DNA from: JADFXI01 sp963784135 | GTDB taxonomy: Bacteria > Nitrospirota > Thermodesulfovibrionia > Thermodesulfovibrionales > Dissulfurispiraceae | DNA: 64,000 bases | NCBI GenBank assembly: GCA_963784135.1 | Contig: CAWAQG010000004.1 | Location: 558,001-622,000, forward strand | Direction of reading: 5' to 3' | In this document: positions 7,594 to 16,564 of the stretch, in pieces | Position numbering within the stretch: the stretch's first letter is position 1 | Layout of the letters: every line of letters starts with the position of its first letter | Made by a program: the position numbers and the translations under genes | Notes under the pieces: model-generated | What the model was told of the DNA's origin: nothing | The model's input: only the letters and a program-made list of their open reading frames with translations | The model's database searches: none

Positions 7594-8142
7594 ATGGTTA
7601 AAAATGACAGATGGATACATGAAATGGCGCAGGGCGGCATGATTACGCCGTTTCATGAGAGTCAGGCCAGGGAGGGCGTCATCTCATACGGCGTCAGTTC
7701 CTACGGATACGATATGCGGGCCGGCGATGAGTTCAAGATTTTCACTAATATTAATACAACAGTGATAGACCCGAAACAGTTCGATCCGAGAAGTTTGGTC
7801 GATTATAAGGGCGATATATGTATCGTTCCGCCAAATTCGTTTGCGCTTGCCCGTTCTTTGGAGTATTTCAAAATTCCGAGGGATGTGCTGGTGATCTGTC
7901 TTGGTAAATCAACCTATGCCCGATGCGGTATTGTAGTCAATGTCACTCCCCTGGAGCCTGAATGGGAGGGGCATGTCACCATAGAGATTTCGAATACTAC
8001 GCCGCTGCCGGCAAAAATTTATGCAAATGAGGGTATTGCCCAACTTATTTTTTTGCAGGCTGCGGAAGTTTGCAGAACATCATATAAGGACAAGGCGGGC
8101 AAATATCAGGCCCAAAAAGGGATAACTCTACCGAAGTTATAA
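7594..8142 (+). CDS. dcd: dCTP deaminase
   Basis: Dcd deaminates dCTP to dUTP, feeding dTMP synthesis. The 182-aa sequence has the N-terminal PFHESQAREGVISYG block, the nucleotide-binding GKSTYARCG and the region EPEWEGHVTIEIS that carries the catalytic Glu, plus the trimer-core ANEGIAQLIF. AGGAGAG lies 5 bp upstream of ATG 7594. It overlaps pyrF by TAATG, so a two-gene pyrimidine operon with translational coupling is likely. Confidence 0.95.
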   Translation: MVKNDRWIHEMAQGGMITPFHESQAREGVISYGVSSYGYDMRAGDEFKIFTNINTTVIDPKQFDPRSLVDYKGDICIVPPNSFALARSLEYFKIPRDVLVICLGKSTYARCGIVVNVTPLEPEWEGHVTIEISNTTPLPAKIYANEGIAQLIFLQAAEVCRTSYKDKAGKYQAQKGITLPKL

Positions 8143-8867
8143 TGCAACTTTCATGGAAAAATAAGCTTATTGTAGCTCTTGATGTGTCCGATCGGGACAA
8201 GGCCCTTGATATTGTGGACAGGCTCGGCGATCAGGCGGCCGTCTTTAAGGTCGGCTTTGAGCTTTTCGTAACAGCGGGTCCGGGCATGGTACAGGAGATA
8301 CAGAAAAAAGGCAAGAGGGTATTTCTCGATCTCAAGTTCCATGATATTCCCAATACTGTTACAAGGGCTGCTGTTGCTGCTGCGAGACTCGGAGTTTACA
8401 TGTTCAATGTGCACACTTCCGGCGGCCTTGCCATGATGAAGCAGTGCAGGGACGCCGTGGCGGAGCTGTGCATTAAGGAAAACATTCAGAAGCCGAAGAT
8501 TATCGGGGTCACGGCCCTTACCAGCCTCGATACCGAAATCCTTAAGAACGAACTGGGGATACACTACAGTCTGAAAACACATGTGAAGCGCCTGGCCTCG
8601 CTTGCGTTCGAGGCCGGTCTTGACGGTGTTGTCGCGTCACCTCATGAAACAGTCATGATAAAGCGGCAATGCGGAAAGGATTTCCTTGTGGTTACCCCGG
8701 GAATAAGACCCTCCTGGGTCCCGCCTGACGACCAGAAGAGGACGGCAACCCCCAGGCAGGCATTGCGGGACGGAGCGGACTACATTGTAATGGGCAGGGG
8801 AATACTGAAGCATGAGGACCCGGCCAGGGCATTGGAGCTTATTTCTCTTGAAATGCTTACCGCGTAA
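8142..8867 (+). CDS. pyrF: Orotidine 5'-phosphate decarboxylase
   Basis: PyrF decarboxylates OMP to UMP, the last step of de novo pyrimidine synthesis. The 241-aa TIM barrel shows the catalytic DLKFHDIPNT (Asp-Lys-Asp array), VGFELFVTAGP and the phosphate-binding VTPGIRPSW and ADYIVMGRGIL at the C-terminus. It starts in a TAATG overlap with dcd and is followed 9 bp later by trpE on the same strand. Confidence 0.96.
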   Translation: MQLSWKNKLIVALDVSDRDKALDIVDRLGDQAAVFKVGFELFVTAGPGMVQEIQKKGKRVFLDLKFHDIPNTVTRAAVAAARLGVYMFNVHTSGGLAMMKQCRDAVAELCIKENIQKPKIIGVTALTSLDTEILKNELGIHYSLKTHVKRLASLAFEAGLDGVVASPHETVMIKRQCGKDFLVVTPGIRPSWVPPDDQKRTATPRQALRDGADYIVMGRGILKHEDPARALELISLEMLTA

Positions 8868-8876
8868 AGATGGCGG

Positions 8877-10412
8877 GTGAAATTAAACCTCAGCAAAACA
8901 GATTTTTTGGACCACGCGGGAAGGGGGGGCATCCCGCCGCTTTTCAGTGAGATTCCTTATGGCGAACCCTGTCTGTTTTACGAAAGGCTCTCCGCATCGC
9001 GCCAACTGCACCAGAGTATTCTTCTTGAAAGCGTAAGGGGCCCGTACAAAATCGCCCGTTATTCATTTATCGCCTTTGAACCGTATTTAGTGTTGAATGC
9101 CAAAGACGGTGAAGTAAGCATCACCTCCTCCAGCGGGCAAAAGAGTTCTACTTCGTTCAGATCTCCGCTTGACCGGCTGAGCGAGCTCATTGCCGCTTAT
9201 CCCCAGAACGCTGTCCCGGAACTCCCTCCTTTTCAGGGAGGCGCGATCGGATTGCTTTCCTATGACTTTGTCAGATACCTGGAAGATATTCCGCGAAATG
9301 CCGTTGCCGACCTCGATATTCCTGATATTCATTTTATGATGGCTGACAGGGTTGTTGCTTTTGACCATTTTGAGAAAAAAACATGGATTATTATGTCCCC
9401 TGGAGCGCGGCAGACGGAACTGGGATACAGGGACACTGCGGATATTGACTGGAACAGCGCATATGATGAAGCCGAAGAAGGGCTAAGGGCAATAGGCGAC
9501 AGGCTCAAGGACAAAGATGTGTCTTTACAGCAATCCGGCCGCCTTCACCCTTCAGCCTCTGGCCGTCGGCTGTCGGTCCCGCTCAATTACGAGATGAACA
9601 AGGCCTATTATATGGAGATGGTAAGGAAAGCTAAAGAATATATTGCCGCAGGGGACATATTTCAGGCGAACCTGTCCCAGCGCATCTCGGCATTTGTAGA
9701 TGATGTCGGCCCGTGGGACATTTATAAAATGCTGAGGCAAATAAATCCGTCCCCTTTTGCCGCCTTTGCCGATTTTGGCAGTTATAGCATTGTCAGCTCG
9801 TCGCCCGAACGTCTGGTGACGGTAAAAGGCCGCATTATTGAAACCCGGCCGATTGCAGGCACCAGGCCGCGCGGGCAAAGCGTTAATGAGGATGCCCTTA
9901 TGAGGGCGGAATTGCTGCTCAATGAAAAAGAGCGGGCAGAGCACATAATGCTTATTGACCTGGAGAGAAACGATATGGGAAGGGTGGCTGAATTCGGCAG
10001 CATAAAGGCAGACGAACTGATGATAACCGAGGACTACTCGCATGTCATGCATATTGTCTCGAACATAAAGGGCATTCTCAAAAACGGCAAAACGTGTTTT
10101 GATGTTATTCGGGCCGTATTTCCCGGCGGCACAATTACCGGCGTGCCGAAAGTAAGGTGCATGGAAATAATCGATGAGCTTGAACCCGTTGCAAGGGGGC
10201 CATATACAGGATCTCTCGGATATATAGGCTTTTCCGGTTCTATGGACCTGAACATTATCATACGGTCTTTTGTACTTAAAGATAAGCGTGCCTATGTTCA
10301 GGCCGGAGCAGGAATTGTCGCGGATTCAGACCCTGAGATAGAGTATTACGAAACGCTGAAGAAGGCGGAGGCACTGATAAAGACGATCGAGCATGTGCAT
10401 GGGCGACAATAA
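8877..10412 (+). CDS. trpE: Anthranilate synthase component I
   Basis: TrpE converts chorismate and ammonia (from the TrpG glutaminase) to anthranilate. At 511 aa it has the N-terminal LLES motif that forms the tryptophan feedback site, followed by ARYSFI, and the chorismate-binding core IIETRPIAGTRPRG, LIDLERNDMGRVA, FPGGTITGVPK and GSLGYIGF. Ala in PIAGT, where PabB carries Lys, favours TrpE over aminodeoxychorismate synthase. The start is GTG 8877; an ATG at 8870 is in another frame. No trpG follows: downstream are a repeat array and a sensor kinase, so the partner must be encoded elsewhere. It probably belongs to the dcd-pyrF transcript. Confidence 0.9.
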   Translation: MKLNLSKTDFLDHAGRGGIPPLFSEIPYGEPCLFYERLSASRQLHQSILLESVRGPYKIARYSFIAFEPYLVLNAKDGEVSITSSSGQKSSTSFRSPLDRLSELIAAYPQNAVPELPPFQGGAIGLLSYDFVRYLEDIPRNAVADLDIPDIHFMMADRVVAFDHFEKKTWIIMSPGARQTELGYRDTADIDWNSAYDEAEEGLRAIGDRLKDKDVSLQQSGRLHPSASGRRLSVPLNYEMNKAYYMEMVRKAKEYIAAGDIFQANLSQRISAFVDDVGPWDIYKMLRQINPSPFAAFADFGSYSIVSSSPERLVTVKGRIIETRPIAGTRPRGQSVNEDALMRAELLLNEKERAEHIMLIDLERNDMGRVAEFGSIKADELMITEDYSHVMHIVSNIKGILKNGKTCFDVIRAVFPGGTITGVPKVRCMEIIDELEPVARGPYTGSLGYIGFSGSMDLNIIIRSFVLKDKRAYVQAGAGIVADSDPEIEYYETLKKAEALIKTIEHVHGRQ

Positions 10413-10458
10413 GGAAGGGATAGGCAGGGGCGGACTGTTTATCGGATCGTTTTAAAGA

Positions 10459-10537
10459 ACGTGAATAGTAAAGTAAAAGCCTTTTTAAAAAGTGCATTTC
10501 TTTTTTTACGATTCACGATTCACGCCTCACGATTCAC
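10459..10537. repeat. Heptad array pair after trpE (unit GATTCAC / GTGAATC)
   Basis: Bases 10508-10537 read as ACGATTC-type 7-mers (ACGATTC, ACGATTC, ACGCCTC, ACGATTC). A weaker opposite-strand arm, with GTGAATAG and GTAAAGTAAAAG, lies at 10459-10479. A T-run sits just 5' of the second arm. It starts about 45 bp after the trpE stop and could terminate transcription. Confidence 0.6.
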
Positions 10538-10630
10538 AGGTTTTGCATCGCTTATATATTGCATCATTAGTGAATAATATTGTATGTTAATCAGTTCACT
10601 ATTTATATCGAATTTCATACGGGAATACAA

Positions 10631-12451
10631 ATGAAAGTGCCATTTTCAAAAAAAGTCGCAACGAAGTTGATTTTTTATCCGCTCCTGTTCATGCTTGCCC
10701 TTTTTGCCGCCTTTTCTGCCGGATTTTACTACCTGGCCCCGCAGAACCCTTTTATTGATTTTCCCAGGCGGCAGCAGATGAATCTCTTGTCAGAGAAAAG
10801 ACTTGCCGTTGATATGTTGTTTGAGCAAGTCAAAAAAAGCACCGAATTTGTTTCGAAAAACGAGATTATCAGAGAGGCGGTCGCCTTACATACTGCTTCT
10901 GTCGGGGCAGCTGACAAACGGAGGAGGAAAATACTTGTTTCGGCACGACAGGATGCGGAGGCGGCGTCGCAGAAATTGCTTGATGATATGGTGCTTTCCG
11001 CTCCCTGCAAAATGTTCGCTCTTTTGTTAAAGGACGGGACAATTATTTCGAGCAGCCAGAGAGAACTGATAGGCAGTAACTGGTCTGACAGAGACTTTTT
11101 CGCGAGCGCAACAGCTGAATTGCAAACCCTATCGGTGATGGTCTTTAATAGTGCCGACAGCGGCATGATTTTCCTGGCGCCTGTCTTTGTCGACAAGGAT
11201 GGCCCGGCAGGATTTATTTATGCGGTCCCTAATAATAACAGGCTTGCCGGTCTTTTACACGTTGAGAGTGGCGTCTACAAAACGGAAAAAGTTGAGCTGA
11301 TTGACAAGGAAGGCAACCTGATGCTGACGCAAAAAGGTTTTCCTGACAAGCGGATCAGGTACAACGTCCCCAACTACGAAAAGGGGAACTCGGTCCAATT
11401 AAAGGACAACCTGTTTTTCTATGTTGTTCCCCTCGTGAACGCTCCTTTTCGTCTTATCTCGACTATCGACAAGTCCGAGGTCATGCAGCCTTTGATAATA
11501 GTTTTGGTATTGTGTGCGACCTTTGCAGGTCTGCTTCTTATTGTGATGTTGTTTTGGAGCTTCTATTACGGCCCGAAACTCGTTTCAAAGCCGGTTGCAG
11601 GGTTTGTTAATGCCATGAAAGATGTTTCCGACGGTATTCTGGACAATATTAATTTTGGAAAAGATTGTAGCGGGGAATTGTTTGAGTTGAAAAAATCGTT
11701 CGAGTCGATGGTCGACGAACTGAAGCTCAGGGAATCGTTGCAGGCGGAAAGGCTTAAGTCGGCAAAAGCGATGGTGTCCAGCGCCCCTCTCGCAGCAGGC
11801 ATTCCGTATGAATTAAGAGACCCCCTGACTGCCATTGCCGGAGCTGCGGAGGGTGTGATAAGGAGCGAGCAGCAGCTTAATGAACAGAGCAGGAAGGACC
11901 TGCAGGACATGCTCTGCGCTTCGAAGGACCTTCTCCTGCTTATGGACAATCTCTATGATTACGCTCAACTTGAGCAAAAAAAGTTTGTGAGTGCCGCCGG
12001 GCCGTTTAATCTCTGTGAACTACTGGATGAGATTGGGCCATATGCAAAAGACCTTGCGGGCGTGAAAGAAATAGAAGTGATCGTAGAGTGCCAGGAAGTG
12101 TTTATGAACAGGATGGTGCATACGGACAGAGCCGTGCTCAAAAAAGTGCTGTTGAACCTTGTAAGCAATGCGGTGAAAAATACGGCCGAAGGGACTATCA
12201 CCATATTGACTACTGAAGGACCAAAAGAAGGGGCGGATTATATTGAGGTGTCGGTTGCCGATACCGGAAAAGGGTTCGGCAGCGATGAATTGGACCAATT
12301 GTTCATGGATATCGCCTCTCCCCATTCATTGTTGGGGCTTATTATGGCACGAAAAATGGTCGAAATTATCGGAGGCAATCTTGAAGTCGAGAGTCTGGCC
12401 GGCAAGGGTTCAGTTTTTACCGCTATTATTCCGGTCAAGCCGATTGTCTGA
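10631..12451 (+). CDS. Membrane sensor kinase-like protein lacking the H-box histidine
   Basis: The 606-aa protein has TM1 (about 15-35), a large extracytoplasmic sensor region that looks like a Cache/PDC domain (SAPCKMFALLLKDGT, IGSNWSDRDFF), TM2 (about 285-310), a HAMP-like linker, a HisKA-like helix and an HATPase domain. ATP-binding boxes are present: N box LLNLVSNAVKN, G1 VADTGKGFG, G2-like GLIMARKMVEIIGG. The H-box reads PYELRDPLTAI, with Tyr393 exactly where SHELRTPL has the phospho-accepting His. It is therefore probably a pseudokinase or acts on or through a partner. The frame opens upstream at TTG 10580; ATG 10631 with GGGAA 6 bp upstream gives the natural N-terminus. No response regulator is adjacent. 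Confidence 0.8.
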   Translation: MKVPFSKKVATKLIFYPLLFMLALFAAFSAGFYYLAPQNPFIDFPRRQQMNLLSEKRLAVDMLFEQVKKSTEFVSKNEIIREAVALHTASVGAADKRRRKILVSARQDAEAASQKLLDDMVLSAPCKMFALLLKDGTIISSSQRELIGSNWSDRDFFASATAELQTLSVMVFNSADSGMIFLAPVFVDKDGPAGFIYAVPNNNRLAGLLHVESGVYKTEKVELIDKEGNLMLTQKGFPDKRIRYNVPNYEKGNSVQLKDNLFFYVVPLVNAPFRLISTIDKSEVMQPLIIVLVLCATFAGLLLIVMLFWSFYYGPKLVSKPVAGFVNAMKDVSDGILDNINFGKDCSGELFELKKSFESMVDELKLRESLQAERLKSAKAMVSSAPLAAGIPYELRDPLTAIAGAAEGVIRSEQQLNEQSRKDLQDMLCASKDLLLLMDNLYDYAQLEQKKFVSAAGPFNLCELLDEIGPYAKDLAGVKEIEVIVECQEVFMNRMVHTDRAVLKKVLLNLVSNAVKNTAEGTITILTTEGPKEGADYIEVSVADTGKGFGSDELDQLFMDIASPHSLLGLIMARKMVEIIGGNLEVESLAGKGSVFTAIIPVKPIV

Positions 12452-12527
12452 TAGCTGCTGTCCTCAGTTGTTGAAGATTACCTTTAGCTTTTGTTAAAAT
12501 TAAAACTCGTGGGAAGCAAACGCAACA

Positions 12528-12541
12528 TACAGTATACTGTA
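12528..12541. promoter_or_regulatory. 14-bp perfect palindrome upstream of resB (possible operator)
   Basis: TACAGTATACTGTA is a perfect palindrome 75 bp before the resB start, in the 164-bp gap between the sensor kinase and resB. It could be a dimeric repressor site; no regulator can be named. A short GC-rich hairpin with a T-run follows at about 12547-12570. Confidence 0.35.
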
Positions 12542-12615
12542 ACGCAGGGCCCTTCTTTCGGGGGCTTTTAGCGGGCACTAAACTCACACTATAAAAAGGG
12601 GGAAATTTTCTGACA

Positions 12616-14034
12616 GTGAGCGGCGATGAAAAAAATAAAAGTTTAGTCGACAGAATTTGGAATTTGTTCTCTTCCATAAAGCTTGCGGTAGTGGTTTTTT
12701 CGATTATATCGGCCACGTCTATCGTGGGTACAGTAATTGAACAGCAAGCCGAACCCGAACGGAACATAAAATTGCTGGCAAAGTTTTTTGGTCCGAATTT
12801 TGCTCCTACTGCCTTTCGCATATTGGATACGCTCGGGTTTACCGATATGTTCCGCTCCTGGTGGTTTATGGCCCTTCTGTTTATTTTCACGGCGAACCTT
12901 GTCATCTGTTCGATTGACAGGCTGCCCAAAATATGGAAGGTCGTCAAGGAGCCGATCAAGCCCGTTACTCCGGAACGCTTAAATGCCCTGTCGATAAAAC
13001 GAGAGCTTATTTTAAAAGAGAAAGTTGACAAAGCCTCGGAGCACGCAGGAGCTGTGTTGAAAAAATATGGGTTCACGGCCGCGGCGAGAAATGAGGAGAA
13101 AGCGGTCCAGTTATATGCGGAAAGGGGCAGATACAGCAGACTCGGCGTGTATGTTACTCATCTGAGCATTCTGCTGATATTGGCCGGAGCGGTAATCGGC
13201 ATGCTTTTCGGGTTCAATGCCTCGATTAATTTGCCGGAAGGTGTTTCATCCGTTGTTGCCTATAAAAGTGGCGGTATGCAGATACCGCTCGGGTTCGAGG
13301 TGCGGTGCGATAATTTTAATGTTTCCTTTTACGATAATTCTGATACTCCCAAGTCATATAAAAGCCGGCTGACCATTTTAGAGGACGGCAGGGAAGTGAC
13401 GAAAAAGGTGATAGATGTCAACAACCCATTACACTATAAAGGCATCACTTTTTATCAGGCAAGTTACGGCTTTGTGCCGAACAAGGATTCGATATTTCAA
13501 TTCACCGTTACATCAAATAACGGAACAAAAGAAGATGTCAATATTAAATTCGGAGAACCCTTTGTAATTCCCGGCACTGCAGTGACCGGCAGAGTCCTTG
13601 ACTTTAGTCCGGCCCTCGCTATGGATGAGTCCGGCAAACTCTATACTTATGCTGAAATGATGCTTAACCCGGCGGCCTTTGTGGAATTTTCAGAGAACGG
13701 CAAAATGAAATACCGCCAGTGGGTACTGGTGCGGTCACCGCAGACATGGAAGGTGGCGGATGGAATAGTTGAGTTTAAGCATCTATGGGGTGCGCAGTAT
13801 ACCGGTTTGCAGGTGAGGAAAGACCCGGGTGTATTGGTTGTTTATCTGGGGTGCATGATTATGGCCCTGGGTCTGTATACTTCATTCTTTATGCGACATG
13901 CAAAAGTATGGATATGGGTCAGGGATGAGAAGGGCGGAGCGAAGATCCTCATAGCTGCTTCAGTGAATAAAAATAAAATCTCTTTTGAACAGAAGATTGA
14001 TAAAATAGCAAAAGAACTAACAAGTAACAGGTGA
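12616..14034 (+). CDS. resB: System II cytochrome c biogenesis protein ResB (Ccs1)
   Basis: ResB with CcsA/ResC forms the heme exporter and cytochrome c synthetase of System II. The 472-aa protein has TM segments near residues 20-42 and 90-112, a third after RYSRLGVYVTHLSIL (about 175-200), a large periplasmic region, and a final TM at about 402-422. This is the family layout, and LHYKGITFYQASYG is typical of the periplasmic domain. It starts with GTG 12616; GGGGG lies about 13 bp upstream, a little far. The stop lies inside a 21-bp inverted repeat. ccsB follows in the same direction. The heme motif in the nearby chemoreceptor and the sdh cluster are consistent with a cell that matures c-type cytochromes. 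Confidence 0.9.
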   Translation: MSGDEKNKSLVDRIWNLFSSIKLAVVVFSIISATSIVGTVIEQQAEPERNIKLLAKFFGPNFAPTAFRILDTLGFTDMFRSWWFMALLFIFTANLVICSIDRLPKIWKVVKEPIKPVTPERLNALSIKRELILKEKVDKASEHAGAVLKKYGFTAAARNEEKAVQLYAERGRYSRLGVYVTHLSILLILAGAVIGMLFGFNASINLPEGVSSVVAYKSGGMQIPLGFEVRCDNFNVSFYDNSDTPKSYKSRLTILEDGREVTKKVIDVNNPLHYKGITFYQASYGFVPNKDSIFQFTVTSNNGTKEDVNIKFGEPFVIPGTAVTGRVLDFSPALAMDESGKLYTYAEMMLNPAAFVEFSENGKMKYRQWVLVRSPQTWKVADGIVEFKHLWGAQYTGLQVRKDPGVLVVYLGCMIMALGLYTSFFMRHAKVWIWVRDEKGGAKILIAASVNKNKISFEQKIDKIAKELTSNR

Positions 14035-14098
14035 TGGGTTACAGATTTTTTTGCTGTATCCCATCACCTGTTACCCATAACCTATTACCTGTATTAAA
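14024..14098. repeat. Heptad hairpin at the resB stop
   Basis: 14024-14044 and 14054-14074 are inverted repeats (20 of 21 match) around a T-rich 9-nt loop. The right side continues as 7-mers CCCATCA, CCTGTTA, CCCATAA, CCTATTA, CCTGTA. The left arm contains the last codons of resB, so the element arose at or over the stop codon. Confidence 0.8.
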
Positions 14099-14110
14099 CG
14101 GAGGTCATAC

Positions 14111-15196
14111 ATGGACAGTTCCCAGTTTTTCGGCATAGCGAGCATTGCGTATATTCTTGCAATGGTTGCCTATATAGCGTACCTGTCTTTCAAAAATTCG
14201 ACGGTCGGAGTTATCGCGACAACTATAACAGTGGTTGGGTTTCTCTCCCATACAATAGCATTCTTTCTGCGCTGGAAAGAGTTTTACGAAATCGGCCAAA
14301 TGGGAATCCTGAGAGCTATCCCCCTTACGAATCTCTATGAATCGCTGATATTCTTCGTCTGGTGCGTGATACTGGCTTATCTCATCATCGAGTGGAAATA
14401 CAGGAACCGTTCGTTCGGTGCTTTTATCACGCCCATCGCCGGAATGGCGCTGGCGTTTATCGATATATCCGGCATGGATAAAAGTATACACCCGCTGATA
14501 CCGGCACTTCAGAGCAACTGGCTTTTGGCGCATGTAACAATGAGTTTTCTCTCCTATGCAGCCTTTGCCATCTCTTTTGCCACATCAATGATGTACCTGA
14601 TTATTACTACCGAAGACAAAAAAAGCGCTCCTTATATTTTCTGGACCATTGCTTTGGGTATCTTTGTTTCAGTGCTTCTTGCCATGGGCATCGATTTTTT
14701 AGTCTTCAAGGTCGCCGTGGGTTCTCCGGAATCATTCATAAAGAGTTATCTGTTCAAAGCAACTTACAGGAACAGTTCAGGAGCGTTATCGCTCCTAAGT
14801 TATATGGGGACGGCTGTTTTTATCTTCGTGATATGGAAGTACGGCTATTTATTGAGAAACGTTATTTCGTCTTTCTCCATTTCCCCGGACTTGCTTGATG
14901 ATCTGACATATAAGAGTGTTGCTGTGGGATTTCCGGTATTCACTCTGGGCGGTCTTATTTTCGGGGCCATATGGGCAGACCAGGCGTGGGGCAGGTATTG
15001 GAGTTGGGACCCGAAAGAGACATGGTCCTTAATTACGTGGTTTGTTTATGCCTTTTATCTCCATGCGAGATTTTTAAGGGGTTGGAGGGGCAGAAGGATA
15101 GCTGTCCTTGCGGTGCTCGGATTTGTCTGCACAGTCTTTACCTACCTCGGCGTGAACCTTCTTCTGAGCGGGTTGCATTCATACGGAGGAGGATAA
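14111..15196 (+). CDS. ccsB: System II cytochrome c biogenesis protein CcsA/ResC-type (CcsB)
   Basis: The partner of ResB carries heme across the membrane and presents it to apocytochromes. This 361-aa protein has about eight hydrophobic segments and the diagnostic tryptophan-rich WWD segment (WADQAWGRYWSWDPKETW, about residues 290-307), which binds periplasmic heme. Flanking conserved histidines are plausible in SHTIAFFLRW and LHSYGGG. AACGGAGGTC lies just upstream of ATG 14111. It is separated from resB by a repeat hairpin and is followed by another hairpin and tsaD. Confidence 0.93.
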   Translation: MDSSQFFGIASIAYILAMVAYIAYLSFKNSTVGVIATTITVVGFLSHTIAFFLRWKEFYEIGQMGILRAIPLTNLYESLIFFVWCVILAYLIIEWKYRNRSFGAFITPIAGMALAFIDISGMDKSIHPLIPALQSNWLLAHVTMSFLSYAAFAISFATSMMYLIITTEDKKSAPYIFWTIALGIFVSVLLAMGIDFLVFKVAVGSPESFIKSYLFKATYRNSSGALSLLSYMGTAVFIFVIWKYGYLLRNVISSFSISPDLLDDLTYKSVAVGFPVFTLGGLIFGAIWADQAWGRYWSWDPKETWSLITWFVYAFYLHARFLRGWRGRRIAVLAVLGFVCTVFTYLGVNLLLSGLHSYGGG

Positions 15197-15278
15197 AAAC
15201 AAGGTTAAGGCTAAGGTTGAGGTTAAGCAAGGTTTCTTGTTTTTTTCTAAACCTTAACCTTGACCTCAACCTTGTTTT
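15196..15278. repeat. Hexad hairpin between ccsB and tsaD
   Basis: The left arm 15196-15227 (AAGGTT, AAGGCT, AAGGTT, GAGGTT units) pairs with the right arm 15247-15278 (CCTTAA, CCTTGA, CCTCAA, CCTTG): 27 of 32 positions match and most mismatches allow G-U pairs. The loop is T-rich. The left arm starts at the ccsB stop codon and the right arm ends 3 bp before the tsaD ATG, occupying the place where a Shine-Dalgarno should be. Confidence 0.85.
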
Positions 15279-15281
15279 GTT

Positions 15282-16283
15282 ATGAACATTCTCGGTATCG
15301 ATACATCTTGCGACGATACGTCTGCAGCGGTAGTTTTACGCGGTGAGCAAGTACTTTCTTCTATTGTTTCTTCTCAGGCGGATATCCATAATAAGTATGG
15401 GGGGATTGTCCCCGAACTGGCATCTCGCCGTCATGTCGAAATGATATGGCCTGTTGTCGATGAAGCCCTTAATGCGGCAAATATTTCCTTTGACGCCGTC
15501 AATGCCATTGCCGTATGCTGCGGTCCGGGACTTATCGGTTCACTGCTGGTAGGGTGCGGGTTTGCAAAAGCTGTGGGGTACGCGCGAAACATTCCTATTG
15601 TTGGAGTGAACCATCTGGAGGGACATATTTTCTCCGTTTTCCTTGAAAAAAAGAAGCCGGAATTCCCTTTTTTGTCCCTGATAGCCTCCGGCGGACATAC
15701 GAGTCTTTTCATTATCAACGGGTTCGGGCAATACAAGGAATTGGGCAGGACAAGAGATGATGCGGCGGGAGAGGCATATGATAAGGTTTCAAAGCTGTTG
15801 GGGCTCGGATATCCCGGCGGGCCTCTTATAGACAGACTCGCCCTGGAGGGGGATGCCGGAGCTTTTGATTTCCCCCGCGCCTGGCTGCCGGAATCCTTTG
15901 ACTTCAGTTTCAGCGGTCTCAAGACAGCCGTCAAATTGGTTGTCGCGAAGGACGCCGGCTTGCTCAAAAATCCGGTTTCCCTGGCGGATATTGCCGCTTC
16001 CTTTCAGGCCTCGGTGGTGGATGTGCTTGTTAGGAAAGTTGAATTGGCTATAATAAAAACAGGAATACGCGCCGTGGTGCTCTCGGGGGGTGTTGCCTCA
16101 AACAGTGCCCTGAGGAAGAAGATCAGTGAGATGGCCAATGAAAGGGAGGCAAAGGTTTTTCTGCCTTCGCCCGCGCTCTGTACAGACAATGCCGCTATGA
16201 TAGCGTCTGCCGGATACTATCATTACATTGCAGGTGATACGGCAGCTCTCGATTTGAATCCCAAAGCGTACCTGCCGTTATAG
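15282..16283 (+). CDS. tsaD: tRNA N6-adenosine threonylcarbamoyltransferase TsaD
   Basis: TsaD (Kae1/Gcp family) transfers the threonylcarbamoyl group to A37 of ANN-decoding tRNAs, with TsaB and TsaE. The 333-aa ASKHA-fold protein shows the opening LGIDTSCDDTSAAVV, the metal-binding HLEGHIFS, IASGGHTSL, GEAYDKVSKLLGLGYPGGP and the C-terminal SGGVASNSALR and CTDNAAMIA. Start ATG 15282 is the family N-terminus but has no Shine-Dalgarno, because a repeat hairpin ends 3 bp upstream. Length is normal. Confidence 0.96.
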   Translation: MNILGIDTSCDDTSAAVVLRGEQVLSSIVSSQADIHNKYGGIVPELASRRHVEMIWPVVDEALNAANISFDAVNAIAVCCGPGLIGSLLVGCGFAKAVGYARNIPIVGVNHLEGHIFSVFLEKKKPEFPFLSLIASGGHTSLFIINGFGQYKELGRTRDDAAGEAYDKVSKLLGLGYPGGPLIDRLALEGDAGAFDFPRAWLPESFDFSFSGLKTAVKLVVAKDAGLLKNPVSLADIAASFQASVVDVLVRKVELAIIKTGIRAVVLSGGVASNSALRKKISEMANEREAKVFLPSPALCTDNAAMIASAGYYHYIAGDTAALDLNPKAYLPL

Positions 16284-16321
16284 GGGTCACGGCAGAATGC
16301 GGCAGAGGCCGATTTTCTGAA

Positions 16322-16388
16322 ATTATTTCTTTACGCTTATACTCAACGCTTTTGGACGACCGGTGCTGTTATTCAGTACTCCCTATAA
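16322..16388 (+). repeat. Imperfect direct repeat, left copy (flanks TA module)
   Basis: About 68 bp beginning ATTATTTCTTTAC and ending ATAAT, with roughly 78% match to 17159-17226. The copies bracket the DUF433/DUF5615 pair. The right copy begins over the toxin stop codon. Confidence 0.7.
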
Positions 16389-16534
16389 TCGAGAGGCTCA
16401 CGACATCATCTGAAATGTATGCATTCTATTCGTAATAAACGCGCCGGCAACCAGAAAAGTAGGTGTAGAGTGCATATTATTTTCAGGTAACCATACATTC
16501 AAGCAAAAGAGGCCATCAGATCATTCGCGTGTGG

Positions 16535-16540
16535 TATAAT
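16535..16540 (+). promoter_or_regulatory. Candidate -10 box for the DUF433/DUF5615 module
   Basis: A perfect TATAAT preceded by TGTGG (near an extended -10) lies 24 bp before the antitoxin start and 4 bp before its AAGGAGG site. No clear -35 is visible. Confidence 0.4.
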
Positions 16541-16564
16541 TCGATTAAGGAGGTAACAATAGTT

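Noticed and set aside
12547..12570. Short GC-rich hairpin with T-run upstream of resB as a terminator or attenuator.
   Set aside because: Only a 4-5 bp clean stem; not strong enough to list as a terminator.
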